Assembly (NCBI GenBank): GCA_018240435.1
Contig: JAFEFT010000039.1
Coordinates: forward strand, 2,759 to 40,230
Source of the DNA: Pseudomonadota bacterium
Lineage (GTDB): Bacteria > Pseudomonadota > Gammaproteobacteria > Xanthomonadales > Xanthomonadaceae
Length of the DNA stretch: 37,472 bases
Reading direction: 5' to 3'
The notes below the pieces were generated by a model. That model was not told where the DNA came from. It saw only the letters and a program-made list of their open reading frames with translations, and ran no database searches. Positions 28,038-35,651 of the stretch are shown here, piece by piece. Each line of letters opens with the position of its first letter. Position 1 is the stretch's first letter. The position numbers and the translations under genes were made by a program.

Positions 28038-28043
28038 ATTATA
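28038..28043 (-). promoter_or_regulatory. -10 box of the riboswitch transcript
   Basis: A perfect TATAAT on the minus strand 17 nt before the riboswitch core. No consensus -35 is found. The same AT-rich spot may also serve the divergent aldo/keto reductase gene. Confidence 0.6.
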
Positions 28044-28082
28044 TAGGTGTCGGTGCAATCACGCCGCTCATCGGAGCCGTTC

Positions 28083-29054
28083 ATGGAATACCGTCGTCTG
28101 GGGTCGTCCGGCCTGAAACTCTCGGCGCTGTCGCTGGGCTCGTGGGTCACCTTCAGCAACCAGCTCGATCGCGGCAAGGCGCGCGCGCTGATCGCGCAGG
28201 CGTTCGAGGCCGGCATCAATTTCTTCGACAACGCCGAGACTTACGCCAATGGCGAGTCGGAGCGGATCATGGGCGATGTGCTCGCCGACTTGCGCTTGCC
28301 GCGCGATGCATGGTGCGTGTCGAGCAAGGTCTACTTCGGCGCGCATGAACATCCGGCGCCGACGCAAAAAGGATTGTCGCGCAAGCATGTCATCGAGGCC
28401 TGCGAGCAAGCCCTGCAGCGGCTGCGGGTGGACCATCTGGATCTGTACTACTGCCATCGTCCCGATGCGGACACGCCGATCGTCGAGACGGTGGGCGCGA
28501 TGGACACGCTGATCCGGCAGGGCAAGGTTCTCTACTGGGGCACCTCGGAATGGCCGGCCGAAGCGATCGCGCAGGCGGCCGACATCGCCCGTCGCCATGG
28601 CTGGTACGGCCCGACGATGGAGCAGCCCGAATACAACCTGCTGCATCGCGAGCGGGTCGAGGTCGAGTACGCGCCGCTGTATTCGGAAGTCGGATTGGGT
28701 ACGACGATCTGGTCGCCGTTGGCATCGGGATTGCTCACCGGCAAGTACAACGCGGGCATTCCTGCTGGTTCGCGAATGGCGACGCCCGGTTACGAATGGC
28801 TGGCGCGGCGGATGGGTACGCCCGAAGGCCAGGCGCGAATCGAACGCGCCCGGCGCTTCACCGCGCTGGCCGCCGAGTTGGGCGCGCCGCCGGCGCAGCT
28901 GGCGATCGCGTGGTGCCTGAAAAATCCGCACGTGTCGTCGGTGATACTCGGTGCCAGCCGCCCCGAGCAGTTGCAGGAGAACCTCGGCGCCCTCGCGCTG
29001 TCGTCGCAATTGGATGCGGCGACATGGGCGCGCCTCGAAGTCGCGGCGGCGTGA
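28083..29054 (+). CDS. Aldo/keto reductase, K+-channel beta-subunit-like
   Basis: 323 residues from ATG 28083 with a GGAG site upstream. An NADPH-dependent oxidoreductase with the classic tetrad: Asp49 and Tyr54 (FFDNAETYANG), Lys82 (SSKVYFG) and His125 (LYYCHRPDAD). TSEWPAEAI, MEQPEYNLLHRE, PLASGLLTGKYN and SSVILGASRPEQLQENL mark the AKR6/YghZ-KvBeta branch. The physiological aldehyde or ketone is unknown. It is divergent from the Mn exporter and followed, 61 nt on, by the SPFH gene. Confidence 0.94.
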   Translation: MEYRRLGSSGLKLSALSLGSWVTFSNQLDRGKARALIAQAFEAGINFFDNAETYANGESERIMGDVLADLRLPRDAWCVSSKVYFGAHEHPAPTQKGLSRKHVIEACEQALQRLRVDHLDLYYCHRPDADTPIVETVGAMDTLIRQGKVLYWGTSEWPAEAIAQAADIARRHGWYGPTMEQPEYNLLHRERVEVEYAPLYSEVGLGTTIWSPLASGLLTGKYNAGIPAGSRMATPGYEWLARRMGTPEGQARIERARRFTALAAELGAPPAQLAIAWCLKNPHVSSVILGASRPEQLQENLGALALSSQLDAATWARLEVAAA

Positions 29055-29115
29055 GCCGGCACGGCCGCAAGCGAGGGCTATAATCGTTGTCCTCGGCAAC
29101 AAACCGGAGAACGCC

Positions 29116-30078
29116 ATGCAATTTCTCGTCCTCGTCGTGCTCGTGCTGGCGTTGGTGTTCGTCCTCAAGGCGGTGCGGATGGTGCCGCAAGGCTATGAGT
29201 GGACGGTCGAGCGCTTCGGCAAGTACACCAACACGCTCGACCCTGGCCTGCACTTCCTGTTTCCGGTGGTGCAGAGCATCGGCCGCAAGATCAACATGAT
29301 GGAGCAGGTGATCGACGTGCCCTCGCAGGACGTGATCACCAAGGACAACGCGGTGGTCAAGGTCGACGGCGTGGTGTTCTTCCAGGTGCTCGACGCCGCC
29401 AAGGCTGCCTACGAGGTGGCGCAACTGGAGATCGCCATCCTCAACCTGGTGATGACCAACATCCGCACCGCGATCGGTTCGCTCGACCTCGACGAATCGC
29501 TGTCCAAGCGCGACGAGATCAACGCCAAGGTACTGGTGGCGGTCGATGCCGCCACCCATCCGTGGGGCCTGAAGGTCAACCGCATCGAACTCAAGGATAT
29601 CCAGCCGCCGCGCGACCTGGTCGATTCGATGGCCAGGCAGATGAAGGCCGAGCGCGAAAAGCGCGCCAACATCCTCGAAGCCGAGGGCCTGCGCCAGGCG
29701 GCGATCCTCAAGGCCGAAGGCGAAAAGCAGTCGGTGATCCTCGAAGCCGAAGGCCAGCGCGAAGCCGCTTTCCGCGCCGCCGAAGCGCGCGAACGCACCG
29801 CCGAGGCCGAGGCCAAGGCGACGACGATGGTCAGCGAGGCGATTGCCGGTGGCAACGTGCAGGCGATCAACTACTTCGTCGCGCAGAAGTACATCGAGGC
29901 CTTCAAGTCGCTGGCCGAGGCGCCGAACCAGAAGTTCGTGCTGATGCCGATGGAATCGGCCGGCGTGCTCGGCTCGCTGGCCGGCATCGCCGAGCTGGCG
30001 AAAGAAAGTGTCGGCAAGCAGTCGGCGGTGTCGGTGCGCGCAGCGTTCCCGGTGTCGCCCGGCCCGCAGGGGAGCTGA
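29116..30078 (+). CDS. SPFH/band-7 membrane protein, QmcA/stomatin-like
   Basis: 320 residues from ATG 29116 behind GGAGA. One N-terminal membrane helix (FLVLVVLVLALVFVL) precedes the SPFH domain (VPQGYEWTVERFGKY, PGLHFLFPVVQSI, VPSQDVITKDNAVVKVDGVVFF). A long Glu/Ala coiled coil of about 175-260 (AEREKRANILEAEGLRQAA) drives assembly into large rings. Stomatin-type partners of NfeD scaffold membrane microdomains. The next gene, NfeD, starts 1 nt after the stop, as is usual for this pair. Confidence 0.96.
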   Translation: MQFLVLVVLVLALVFVLKAVRMVPQGYEWTVERFGKYTNTLDPGLHFLFPVVQSIGRKINMMEQVIDVPSQDVITKDNAVVKVDGVVFFQVLDAAKAAYEVAQLEIAILNLVMTNIRTAIGSLDLDESLSKRDEINAKVLVAVDAATHPWGLKVNRIELKDIQPPRDLVDSMARQMKAEREKRANILEAEGLRQAAILKAEGEKQSVILEAEGQREAAFRAAEARERTAEAEAKATTMVSEAIAGGNVQAINYFVAQKYIEAFKSLAEAPNQKFVLMPMESAGVLGSLAGIAELAKESVGKQSAVSVRAAFPVSPGPQGS

Positions 30079-30079
30079 C

Positions 30080-30514
30080 ATGACTCACGTCCAGATCGCT
30101 TGGGCGAGTGCCGCCGTCGTGCTGATGGTGGCCGAGATCGCCGCGCCGGGCGCCTTCATGCTGTGGCTGGGCTTTGCCGCCGCCGGCGTGTTCCTGCTGC
30201 TGCTGGCGCTGCCCGACCTGGCCGCGATCTGGCAGGCGGTGGCGTTCGTGCTGCTGGCGATCGGCAGCGTCAGCGTCTACTGGAAGCTGTTCCGCAGCCA
30301 GCGCGCGCGCAGCGACCAGCCCTTGCTCAATCGTCGCGCGGTGCAGCTGATCGGGCAGGTGCATCCGCTGGAAACGGCCATCGTCAACGGCCGCGGCCGG
30401 GTCAAGATCGGCGATGCATTCTGGGCCGTGGAAGGCGCCGATGCTCCCGCTGGCGCGCGCGTGCGCGTGGTAGCGGTGCATGACATGTCGTTGCGGGTGG
30501 AGCGCGAGGGATAG
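30080..30514 (+). CDS. NfeD-family membrane protein, SPFH partner
   Basis: 144 residues from ATG 30080, with a GGGGAG site in the end of the SPFH gene. Three N-terminal spans (VVLMVAEIAAPGAFMLWLGFAAAG and following) and a C-terminal OB-fold-like beta domain (LIGQVHPLETAIVNGRGRVKIGD...VRVVAVHDMSLRVE). This is the short NfeD1b-type form without the protease domain. It should stabilise the SPFH ring. A 31-copy heptamer array begins 8 nt after the stop. Confidence 0.93.
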   Translation: MTHVQIAWASAAVVLMVAEIAAPGAFMLWLGFAAAGVFLLLLALPDLAAIWQAVAFVLLAIGSVSVYWKLFRSQRARSDQPLLNRRAVQLIGQVHPLETAIVNGRGRVKIGDAFWAVEGADAPAGARVRVVAVHDMSLRVEREG

Positions 30515-30522
30515 GTGGCGGC

Positions 30523-30742
30523 GGGAATCGGGAATCGGGAATCGGGAATCGGGAATCGGGAATCGGGAGTCGGGAATCGGGAATCGGGAATCGGGAATCG
30601 GGAAGCGGGAATCGGGAAGCGGGAAGCGGGAAGCGGGAAGCGGGAGTCGGGAGTCGGGAAGCGGGAAGCGGGAAGCGGGAATCGGGAAGCGGGAATCGGG
30701 AATCGGGAATCGGGAATCGGGAAGCGGGAAGCGGGAAGCGGG
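30523..30742. repeat. 31-copy 7-bp tandem array with three unit variants
   Basis: Perfectly phased heptamers: GGGAATC (16 copies), GGGAAGC (12) and GGGAGTC (3), without a single indel, ending in GGG at 30742. Seven is not a multiple of three, so apparent reading frames through it are artefacts. It follows nfeD and has relatives at 32863-33009 and 37342-37472. Confidence 0.95.
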
Positions 30743-30785
30743 TCAACGCATGCTGGCCGCAAGGATTCCTTGCCCCGCCGACCGG

Positions 30786-30910
30786 GTGAAAGCCCCTCTC
30801 CCACCGGGAGAGGGGTTGGGGTGAGGGGCCGGTCGAACATCGCGCCGGCCCCGTCGCCGGGTGGTGAAAGCCCCTCTCCCACCGGGAGAGGGGTTGGGGT
30901 GAGGGGCCGG
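30786..30910. repeat. Two direct copies of a 47-bp palindromic element
   Basis: Copies at 30786-30832 and 30864-30910, 78 bp apart, read GTGAAAGCCCCTCTCCCAC then CGGGAGAGGGG and TTGGGGTGAGGGGCCGG. Each has an internal CCCTCTCCC/GGGAGAGGG stem. Such elements recur in Xanthomonadales intergenic DNA. Confidence 0.85.
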
Positions 30911-31246
30911 GCACCCGCCAACTCCACGCGCGGACAGCCCCTCATCCGGCGCTCCGCGCCACCTTCTCCGTGCGGGAGCAGGGTTGACGCTACTTGCAAA
31001 GGCCGGATGGGGCGCTCTGCAACGCTCCACCCATCATGGCGAGCGCAGCGAAGCAAACCGATGTCTGTCTGGATCGCCACCCCACTTCGCGGCTCGCGAT
31101 GACGGTTGCGTGGCGGGCACGCGCGCCGTCGCCCAGCTCGGGGCGCGAGCGGCAATCGGTCACCTGACCTCCTGCGGGCGCCGCCGCAGCCTGCGATAAT
31201 GCGCAGCCTCGCGGCGATCACGCCGCTTTTCCGGATCGAGCCACGC
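30911..31246. other. Repeat-rich spacer upstream of gcvT, no gene seen
   Basis: Holds a CCCCTCATCCGGCGCTCCGC-type fragment (30939-30985), related to the element at 7920-7950, and a short AGCGCAGCGAAGCAA piece near 31040. No convincing frame and no glycine riboswitch core (GGAGAG... CTCTCAGG) was found. The gcvT promoter must lie in its right end but is not clear. Confidence 0.6.
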
Positions 31247-32350
31247 ATGAGCCAGACCGCCGCGCCCTTGCAGCAAACCGTCCTCAACGCGACCCATCGC
31301 GCGCTCGGCGCCAAGATGGTCGATTTCGGCGGCTGGGACATGCCGATCCACTACGGCTCGCAGATCGACGAGCATCATCAGGTGCGCCGCGATGCCGGCA
31401 TGTTCGATGTCTCGCACATGACCGTGGTCGATCTGCATGGCGCGCGCGTGCGCGAATTCCTGCGCCACCTCGTCGCCAATTCGGTCGACAAGCTCAAGGT
31501 GTCGGGCAAGGCGCTGTACACCGCCATGCTCGACGAAAGCGGCGGCGTGATCGACGACCTGATCATCTATTACCGCGACGAGAGTTTCTTCCGGCTCGTC
31601 GTCAACGCCGCCACCCGCGACAAGGATCTGGCGTGGATCGGCAAGCAGGCCGCCGCGTTCGCCGTGGAAGTGAAGGAGCGCCCGGAGTTCGCGATGATCG
31701 CCGTGCAAGGCCCGAACGCGCGCGCGAAGGTTGCCGGACTGCTGTCCGAGCCGGGCCGCGCGGTGGCGATGAAGCTGGGCAAATTCGCGGCCGCCGAGGT
31801 CGATGGCATGTTCGTCGCCCGCACCGGCTACACCGGCGAGGATGGCTTCGAGATCATGCTGCCGGAAGGCGATGCGGCGGCGTTCTGGCAGCGCCTGCTC
31901 GATGCCGGCGTCAAGCCGGCGGGCCTGGGTGCGCGCGACACCCTGCGTCTGGAAGCGGGCATGAATCTCTACGGTCAGGACATGGACGAAACCGTGTCGC
32001 CGTGGGAGGCGGCGCTGGCGTGGACGGTGGCGCTCGACGAAGGCCGCGTCTTCATCGGTCGCGCCGCGCTGGAAAAGCAGAAAGCCGCCGGCGTGCCGCG
32101 GCAGATGATCGGTCTGGTGATGGACGAAAAAGGCGTGCTGCGGCATGGGCAGAAAGTGCGCACCGCCAACGGCGATGGCGAAATCCTGTCGGGCACGTTT
32201 TCGCCGACGCTGGGCAAGGCGATCGCGTTCGCGCGCGTGCCGGCCGGCGAGCCGGGCGCGGTGAGCGTGGACATCCGCGGCAAGGACGTGCCGGTGCGGG
32301 TGGTGAAGTTCCCGTTCGTCAGGGATGGCAAGGCGCAGGCGGGCATCTGA
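31247..32350 (+). CDS. gcvT: Glycine cleavage system T protein (aminomethyltransferase)
   Basis: Takes the aminomethyl group from lipoyl-GcvH, releases ammonia and makes 5,10-methylene-tetrahydrofolate. 367 residues from ATG 31247. Family blocks are [100 protein letters not shown] and [15 protein letters not shown]. First gene of the gcv run. The distance to gcvH (114 nt) is long for an operon but all genes share a strand. Confidence 0.97.
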   Translation: MSQTAAPLQQTVLNATHRALGAKMVDFGGWDMPIHYGSQIDEHHQVRRDAGMFDVSHMTVVDLHGARVREFLRHLVANSVDKLKVSGKALYTAMLDESGGVIDDLIIYYRDESFFRLVVNAATRDKDLAWIGKQAAAFAVEVKERPEFAMIAVQGPNARAKVAGLLSEPGRAVAMKLGKFAAAEVDGMFVARTGYTGEDGFEIMLPEGDAAAFWQRLLDAGVKPAGLGARDTLRLEAGMNLYGQDMDETVSPWEAALAWTVALDEGRVFIGRAALEKQKAAGVPRQMIGLVMDEKGVLRHGQKVRTANGDGEILSGTFSPTLGKAIAFARVPAGEPGAVSVDIRGKDVPVRVVKFPFVRDGKAQAGI

Positions 32351-32464
32351 TGGCGGTGGCCGATCCGGCGTCGCAAGCGTCGCCGGTGTGCTGCTGAAAC
32401 CCGCCCCACCCATCGCTACAATGACCGCTTCCGCAACCCGAACCCGACCCGCAACGGAGCTGAC

Positions 32465-32860
32465 ATGAACGAGATTCCCGGCGACCTGAAGTTCCTCAAA
32501 TCGCACGAGTGGGCGCGCAAGGAAGACGATGGTCGCGTCACCATCGGCATTTCCGAACACGCCCAGGGGCTGCTGGGCGATCTTGTCTATGTCGAACTGC
32601 CGGGTGTGGGCGACACCGTCAAGGCCGGCACCGCCTGTGCCGTGGTCGAGTCGGTCAAGGCCGCTTCGGATGTCTACAGCCCGGTTTCCGGCACCGTTGT
32701 CGCCGTCAACGAGGCGCTCTCCGACAAGCCCGAGACGATCAACGAAGACGCCTTCGGCGAAGGCTGGATCTTCGCGGTCAAGCCCGACGATGACGGCGAG
32801 CTCGACGAACTGCTCTCGCCCGACGACTACGCGGCGATGGTCGAGGACGAGGAGCACTGA
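32465..32860 (+). CDS. gcvH: Glycine cleavage system H protein
   Basis: 131-residue lipoyl carrier that shuttles the aminomethyl group between the P, T and L proteins. ATG 32465 follows [25 protein letters not shown] (10-30), [14 protein letters not shown] and [17 protein letters not shown] mark the fold; Lys65 in SVKAASD is the lipoylation site. The C-terminus is acidic (MVEDEEH). A 17-bp inverted repeat begins 3 nt after the stop. Confidence 0.97.
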   Translation: MNEIPGDLKFLKSHEWARKEDDGRVTIGISEHAQGLLGDLVYVELPGVGDTVKAGTACAVVESVKAASDVYSPVSGTVVAVNEALSDKPETINEDAFGEGWIFAVKPDDDGELDELLSPDDYAAMVEDEEH

Positions 32861-32862
32861 AC

Positions 32863-33009
32863 AGCCGGGAATCGGGAATCGGGAACGGGAAATCGGAAGA
32901 GCAGGCTTTTCCGGCTGCGGTATCTGACCGTCTTGTCGATGTCCGGGTTCTTGGCTGACACGCGCTGCCGCTTCAACGATTCCCGATTCTCCATTCCCGA
33001 TTCCCGGCT
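32863..33009. repeat. 17-bp perfect inverted repeat made of heptamer units, between gcvH and gcvPA
   Basis: AGCCGGGAATCGGGAAT (32863-32879) is the exact reverse complement of 32993-33009. The 113 nt between contain further partial copies (GGGAATC, GATTCCC) and no gene. Transcribed, it would form a long stem directly before the gcvPA start at 33018. Confidence 0.85.
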
Positions 33010-33017
33010 CTGACCCC

Positions 33018-34367
33018 ATGCCCTTTATCCCGCACACCGAAGCTGACGTCACGTCCATGCTCGCCGCCATCGGCGTCGCGCGCATCGAGGATCTGTTCGA
33101 CGAGATTCCCGAAGAATTGAAAGTGCACGCGCTGCACGGGGTGCCACCGGGGCTGTCGGAGATGGATACCAACCGCCTGCTGAAGGAGCGGGCGCGGATG
33201 GATGCGGTCGAGCTCAACTTCGCCGGTGCCGGTGCCTACGAGCACCACATTCCGGCGGCGGTGTGGCAGATCGTCGGTCGCGGCGAGTTCTATTCGGCCT
33301 ACACGCCGTATCAGGCCGAGGCCAGCCAGGGCACGCTGCAGCTGATCTACGAATACCAGACGATGATGACGCGGCTGACCGGCATGGATGTCAGCAATGC
33401 CTCGCTGTATGACGGCGCCACCGCGCTGGCCGAGGCCGTGCTGATGGCCGAGCGTTCGCGCAAGAAGGGCGCGCAGCGGGTGCTGGTGCCGACTTCGGTG
33501 CACCCGGCCTACCGCAAGACGCTGCTCACCATCGTCGCCACCCAGGACATCGAGGTGGTCGAGGTCGACTGCCCGCAGGGTCGCCTCGAGTTGGCCGATC
33601 TGGAAAAAATTGCCGGCGAGTTCAGCGCGCTGGTGATTCCGCAGCCCAACTTTTTCGGCGTGCTCGAGGAAGTCGATGCGCTCACCGACTGGGCGCATGC
33701 GCGCGGTGCGCTGGCGATCGCGGTGGTCAATCCGCTCACGCTGGCGGTGCTCGAGTCGCCCGGCGAGTGGGGCGCGCGCGGCGCCGACATCGTCTGCGGC
33801 GAAGGCCAGCCGCTGGGCGTGCCGCTGTCTTCGGGCGGGCCGTATTTCGGCATCCTGTGCTGCAAGAAGGAACTGGTGCGCAACATGCCCGGCCGCATCG
33901 TCGGCCGCACCACCGATCTCGACGGGCGCACCGGTTACGCGCTCACCCTGCAGGCGCGCGAGCAGCACATCCGCCGCGCCAAGGCGACGTCCAACATCTG
34001 CACCAACCAGGGCCTGCTGGTCACCGCGGCGACCATCCACATGGCGCTGCTCGGCCCGGAAGGCGTGCGTCGCGTCGCTGCCGCCAGCGTCGCCAACACC
34101 CGCACGCTGGCGCAGCGCCTGCTGCGCATCCCCGGCGTGCGCGCGCTGTTCCCGCAGCATGCCCACTTCCACGAGCAAGCGTTCGTGCTGCCCAAGCCGG
34201 CGCACGAGGTGATCGAAAAGCTCGCCGGCGAGCACATCCTCGCCGGTTACGCGCTCGGCGAAGAGTATCCGGCGCTCGGCGACGCGCTGCTGGTGTGCGT
34301 CACCGAGACCAAGAGCGAAGCCGACATCGAGCGCTTCGCTGCCGCGATCGCCGCTGCGATCGCGTGA
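33018..34367 (+). CDS. gcvPA: Glycine dehydrogenase (decarboxylating) subunit 1
   Basis: 449 residues, the N-terminal half-subunit of the two-gene P protein. Decarboxylates glycine with pyridoxal phosphate supplied by the second subunit. [29 protein letters not shown]-like [69 protein letters not shown] and [25 protein letters not shown] are all diagnostic. The gcvPB partner does not follow; a putative terminator and a histone-like gene do, so it must be encoded elsewhere. The ribosome-binding site is poor and sits against the repeat hairpin. Confidence 0.96.
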   Translation: MPFIPHTEADVTSMLAAIGVARIEDLFDEIPEELKVHALHGVPPGLSEMDTNRLLKERARMDAVELNFAGAGAYEHHIPAAVWQIVGRGEFYSAYTPYQAEASQGTLQLIYEYQTMMTRLTGMDVSNASLYDGATALAEAVLMAERSRKKGAQRVLVPTSVHPAYRKTLLTIVATQDIEVVEVDCPQGRLELADLEKIAGEFSALVIPQPNFFGVLEEVDALTDWAHARGALAIAVVNPLTLAVLESPGEWGARGADIVCGEGQPLGVPLSSGGPYFGILCCKKELVRNMPGRIVGRTTDLDGRTGYALTLQAREQHIRRAKATSNICTNQGLLVTAATIHMALLGPEGVRRVAAASVANTRTLAQRLLRIPGVRALFPQHAHFHEQAFVLPKPAHEVIEKLAGEHILAGYALGEEYPALGDALLVCVTETKSEADIERFAAAIAAAIA

Positions 34368-34386
34368 AGAAATTCTGTTGAAGCGC

Positions 34387-34412
34387 GCGCGAACGCACGA
34401 ATGCGTTCGCGC
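34387..34412 (+). terminator. 11-bp hairpin after gcvPA
   Basis: GCGCGAACGCA and TGCGTTCGCGC pair around a CGAA loop, 20 nt after the gcvPA stop. No clean U-run follows, only scattered T, so it may be a 3'-end stabiliser or a weak terminator. Confidence 0.45.
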
Positions 34413-34701
34413 AATCTTGCGCAATTTTGCTTGTGCGACGCGAAATCGGCAGCGCACGAACGCTGTTCGCGGAAAAAATTTTCATGCTTCGCGGTGCGCG
34501 CGGATGTCGTTTGCGGCGCCGCGAAGCTCGCCGTCGAGCGGCGCGGCACGATCGCGTTCATGCGTGCAAGCCGCGCCAATGCTCGCTCTTGCGCGACGAT
34601 GTGGAAGTCGGTGGCAATGCCGCAGATGGCGTTGCCGCAGATGCGTGCGACGATCGCCGCAAGCGCGCATGAACTGTTGCAAAAAAAATTCTGCAAAGTT
34701 G
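34413..34701. other. Spacer without a convincing gene
   Basis: Open frames exist on both strands but none has a good ribosome-binding site or recognisable protein pattern. GCGCAA and GCGCGA strings recur, and an AAAAAAAATTC run lies at 34681-34690. Confidence 0.5.
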
Positions 34702-34730
34702 TTGACACGTGCGTGAAGCGTGATTAGGTT
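34702..34730 (+). promoter_or_regulatory. Sigma-70 promoter upstream of the H1-like gene
   Basis: A perfect -35 TTGACA (34702-34707), a 17-nt spacer, and -10 TAGGTT (34725-34730). Transcription should start near 34737, about 325 nt before the H1-like start. An AAAAAAAATTC run just upstream could be an UP-like element. Confidence 0.7.
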
Positions 34731-34760
34731 TCGCGCAGCAGACACGAACTGCGGAAGAGA

Positions 34761-35048
34761 GTGACAACGAACGAACTGCCAGTCGCAAGATCGAACAAGG
34801 GAACCACCGACAGCTTCCTCCCGGTGGACCAAGGGCAGTCATCCCCCGAAAAAAGTCGCCTCTTCACCCCCGATGCCGTCATCCATGCGCCCGCGTCGTT
34901 CATCGATGCGGGCGTTTTCGCGAGCCAATTCGCGCACCGTCCGGTGCGCGCAACCCATCCGTCCGCCAGCGCTCGATGCGGGGCGGCGGTCGGTCGCGGC
35001 GTCCGCCGCACCGTTGCGTTGAAACTGGGCAACACCCACAGCCACTGA
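34761..35048 (+). CDS. Possible small protein in the H1-like leader
   Basis: A GTG at 34761 opens 95 codons about 24 nt after the predicted transcription start, with GGAAG 4-5 nt before it, and closes 13 nt before the H1-like ATG. The sequence (MTTNELPVARSNKGTTDSFL...) has no recognised domain and its second half is Ala/Arg-rich, as random high-GC frames are. Placement favours a real gene, composition does not. It could be a leader of regulatory RNA instead. Confidence 0.35.
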   Translation: MTTNELPVARSNKGTTDSFLPVDQGQSSPEKSRLFTPDAVIHAPASFIDAGVFASQFAHRPVRATHPSASARCGAAVGRGVRRTVALKLGNTHSH

Positions 35049-35061
35049 CGAGGAGTGACAC

Positions 35062-35340
35062 ATGGCTACTGCCAAGAAAGCTGCTGCGAAGAAGAAACCC
35101 GCTGCGAAAAAGGCCGCCAAGAAAGTCGTGAAAAAGGCCGCCAAGAAGGTCGTGAAGAAGGCCGCCAAGAAGGTCGTGAAGAAGGCTGCCAAGAAAGTTG
35201 CGAAGAAGCCGGCCGCCAAGAAGGTCGCGAAGAAGGCTGCGAAGAAGCCTGCTGCCAAGAAGGCCGCGAAGAAGGCCGCTGGCAAGAAGAAGGCTGCGGC
35301 CCCGGCCGCGGTGCCGGCCGCGCCGACTCCGGCGATGTAA
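35062..35340 (+). CDS. Histone H1-like Lys/Ala-rich nucleoid protein
   Basis: 92 residues made almost wholly of Lys, Ala, Val and Pro. Repeats of KKVVKKAA and KKPAAKK type fill positions 6-80, and an Ala/Pro tail (PAAVPAAPTPAM) ends the chain. It resembles the C-terminal tail of eukaryotic H1 and the bacterial Hc/AlgP-like group, which binds DNA without sequence specificity. The gene has GAGGAG 7 nt upstream. It is bracketed by its own promoter and terminator. Its tandem repeats make length variation between strains likely. Confidence 0.9.
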   Translation: MATAKKAAAKKKPAAKKAAKKVVKKAAKKVVKKAAKKVVKKAAKKVAKKPAAKKVAKKAAKKPAAKKAAKKAAGKKKAAAPAAVPAAPTPAM

Positions 35341-35381
35341 GACAGCCCCGACTGTCGTAATTGCAACAAGGCAATAGATCC

Positions 35382-35421
35382 ACTCTCTCCCTGTACCTGC
35401 CCAGGCAGGGAGAGAGTTTTT
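35382..35421 (+). terminator. Rho-independent terminator of the H1-like gene
   Basis: ACTCTCTCCCTG and CAGGGAGAGAGT form a 12-bp stem with a 12-nt loop, followed by TTTTT. It lies 41 nt after the stop. Confidence 0.93.
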
Positions 35422-35651
35422 GTCCGGATGGGCATCCATTTTCGACCCGCTGTCGCGTTCGTCGGCAGCGTCTTCCGAATCCACGCGGCGATCTGGATCG
35501 CCGGAATCGCCGTGGCGAACGACTGCCGCGCCGATCCGGTGCCACAATGCCGTCGCGGCCGGCGAGGGTCGGCAACGACAGCCACTGTCCGCCTCAGCCC
35601 CTCGTGTGCCGTTGGCGATGACGAGGGTGGCTCGCTCGCAGGGGGCGCGTG

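Noticed and set aside
30523-30742. CRISPR array
   Set aside because: Units are 7 bp with no spacers and no cas genes nearby; it is a simple tandem repeat.
30480-31102. Open frames encoding GNRESGIG-like repeat proteins
   Set aside because: They are translations of the heptamer array and adjacent palindromic repeats, without a ribosome-binding site.
30911-31246. Glycine riboswitch before gcvT
   Set aside because: The conserved glycine-aptamer cores could not be found; only intergenic repeats are present.
34378-34727. Small genes on either strand in the spacer after gcvPA
   Set aside because: Several frames overlap on both strands, none with a good start context or protein-like pattern.
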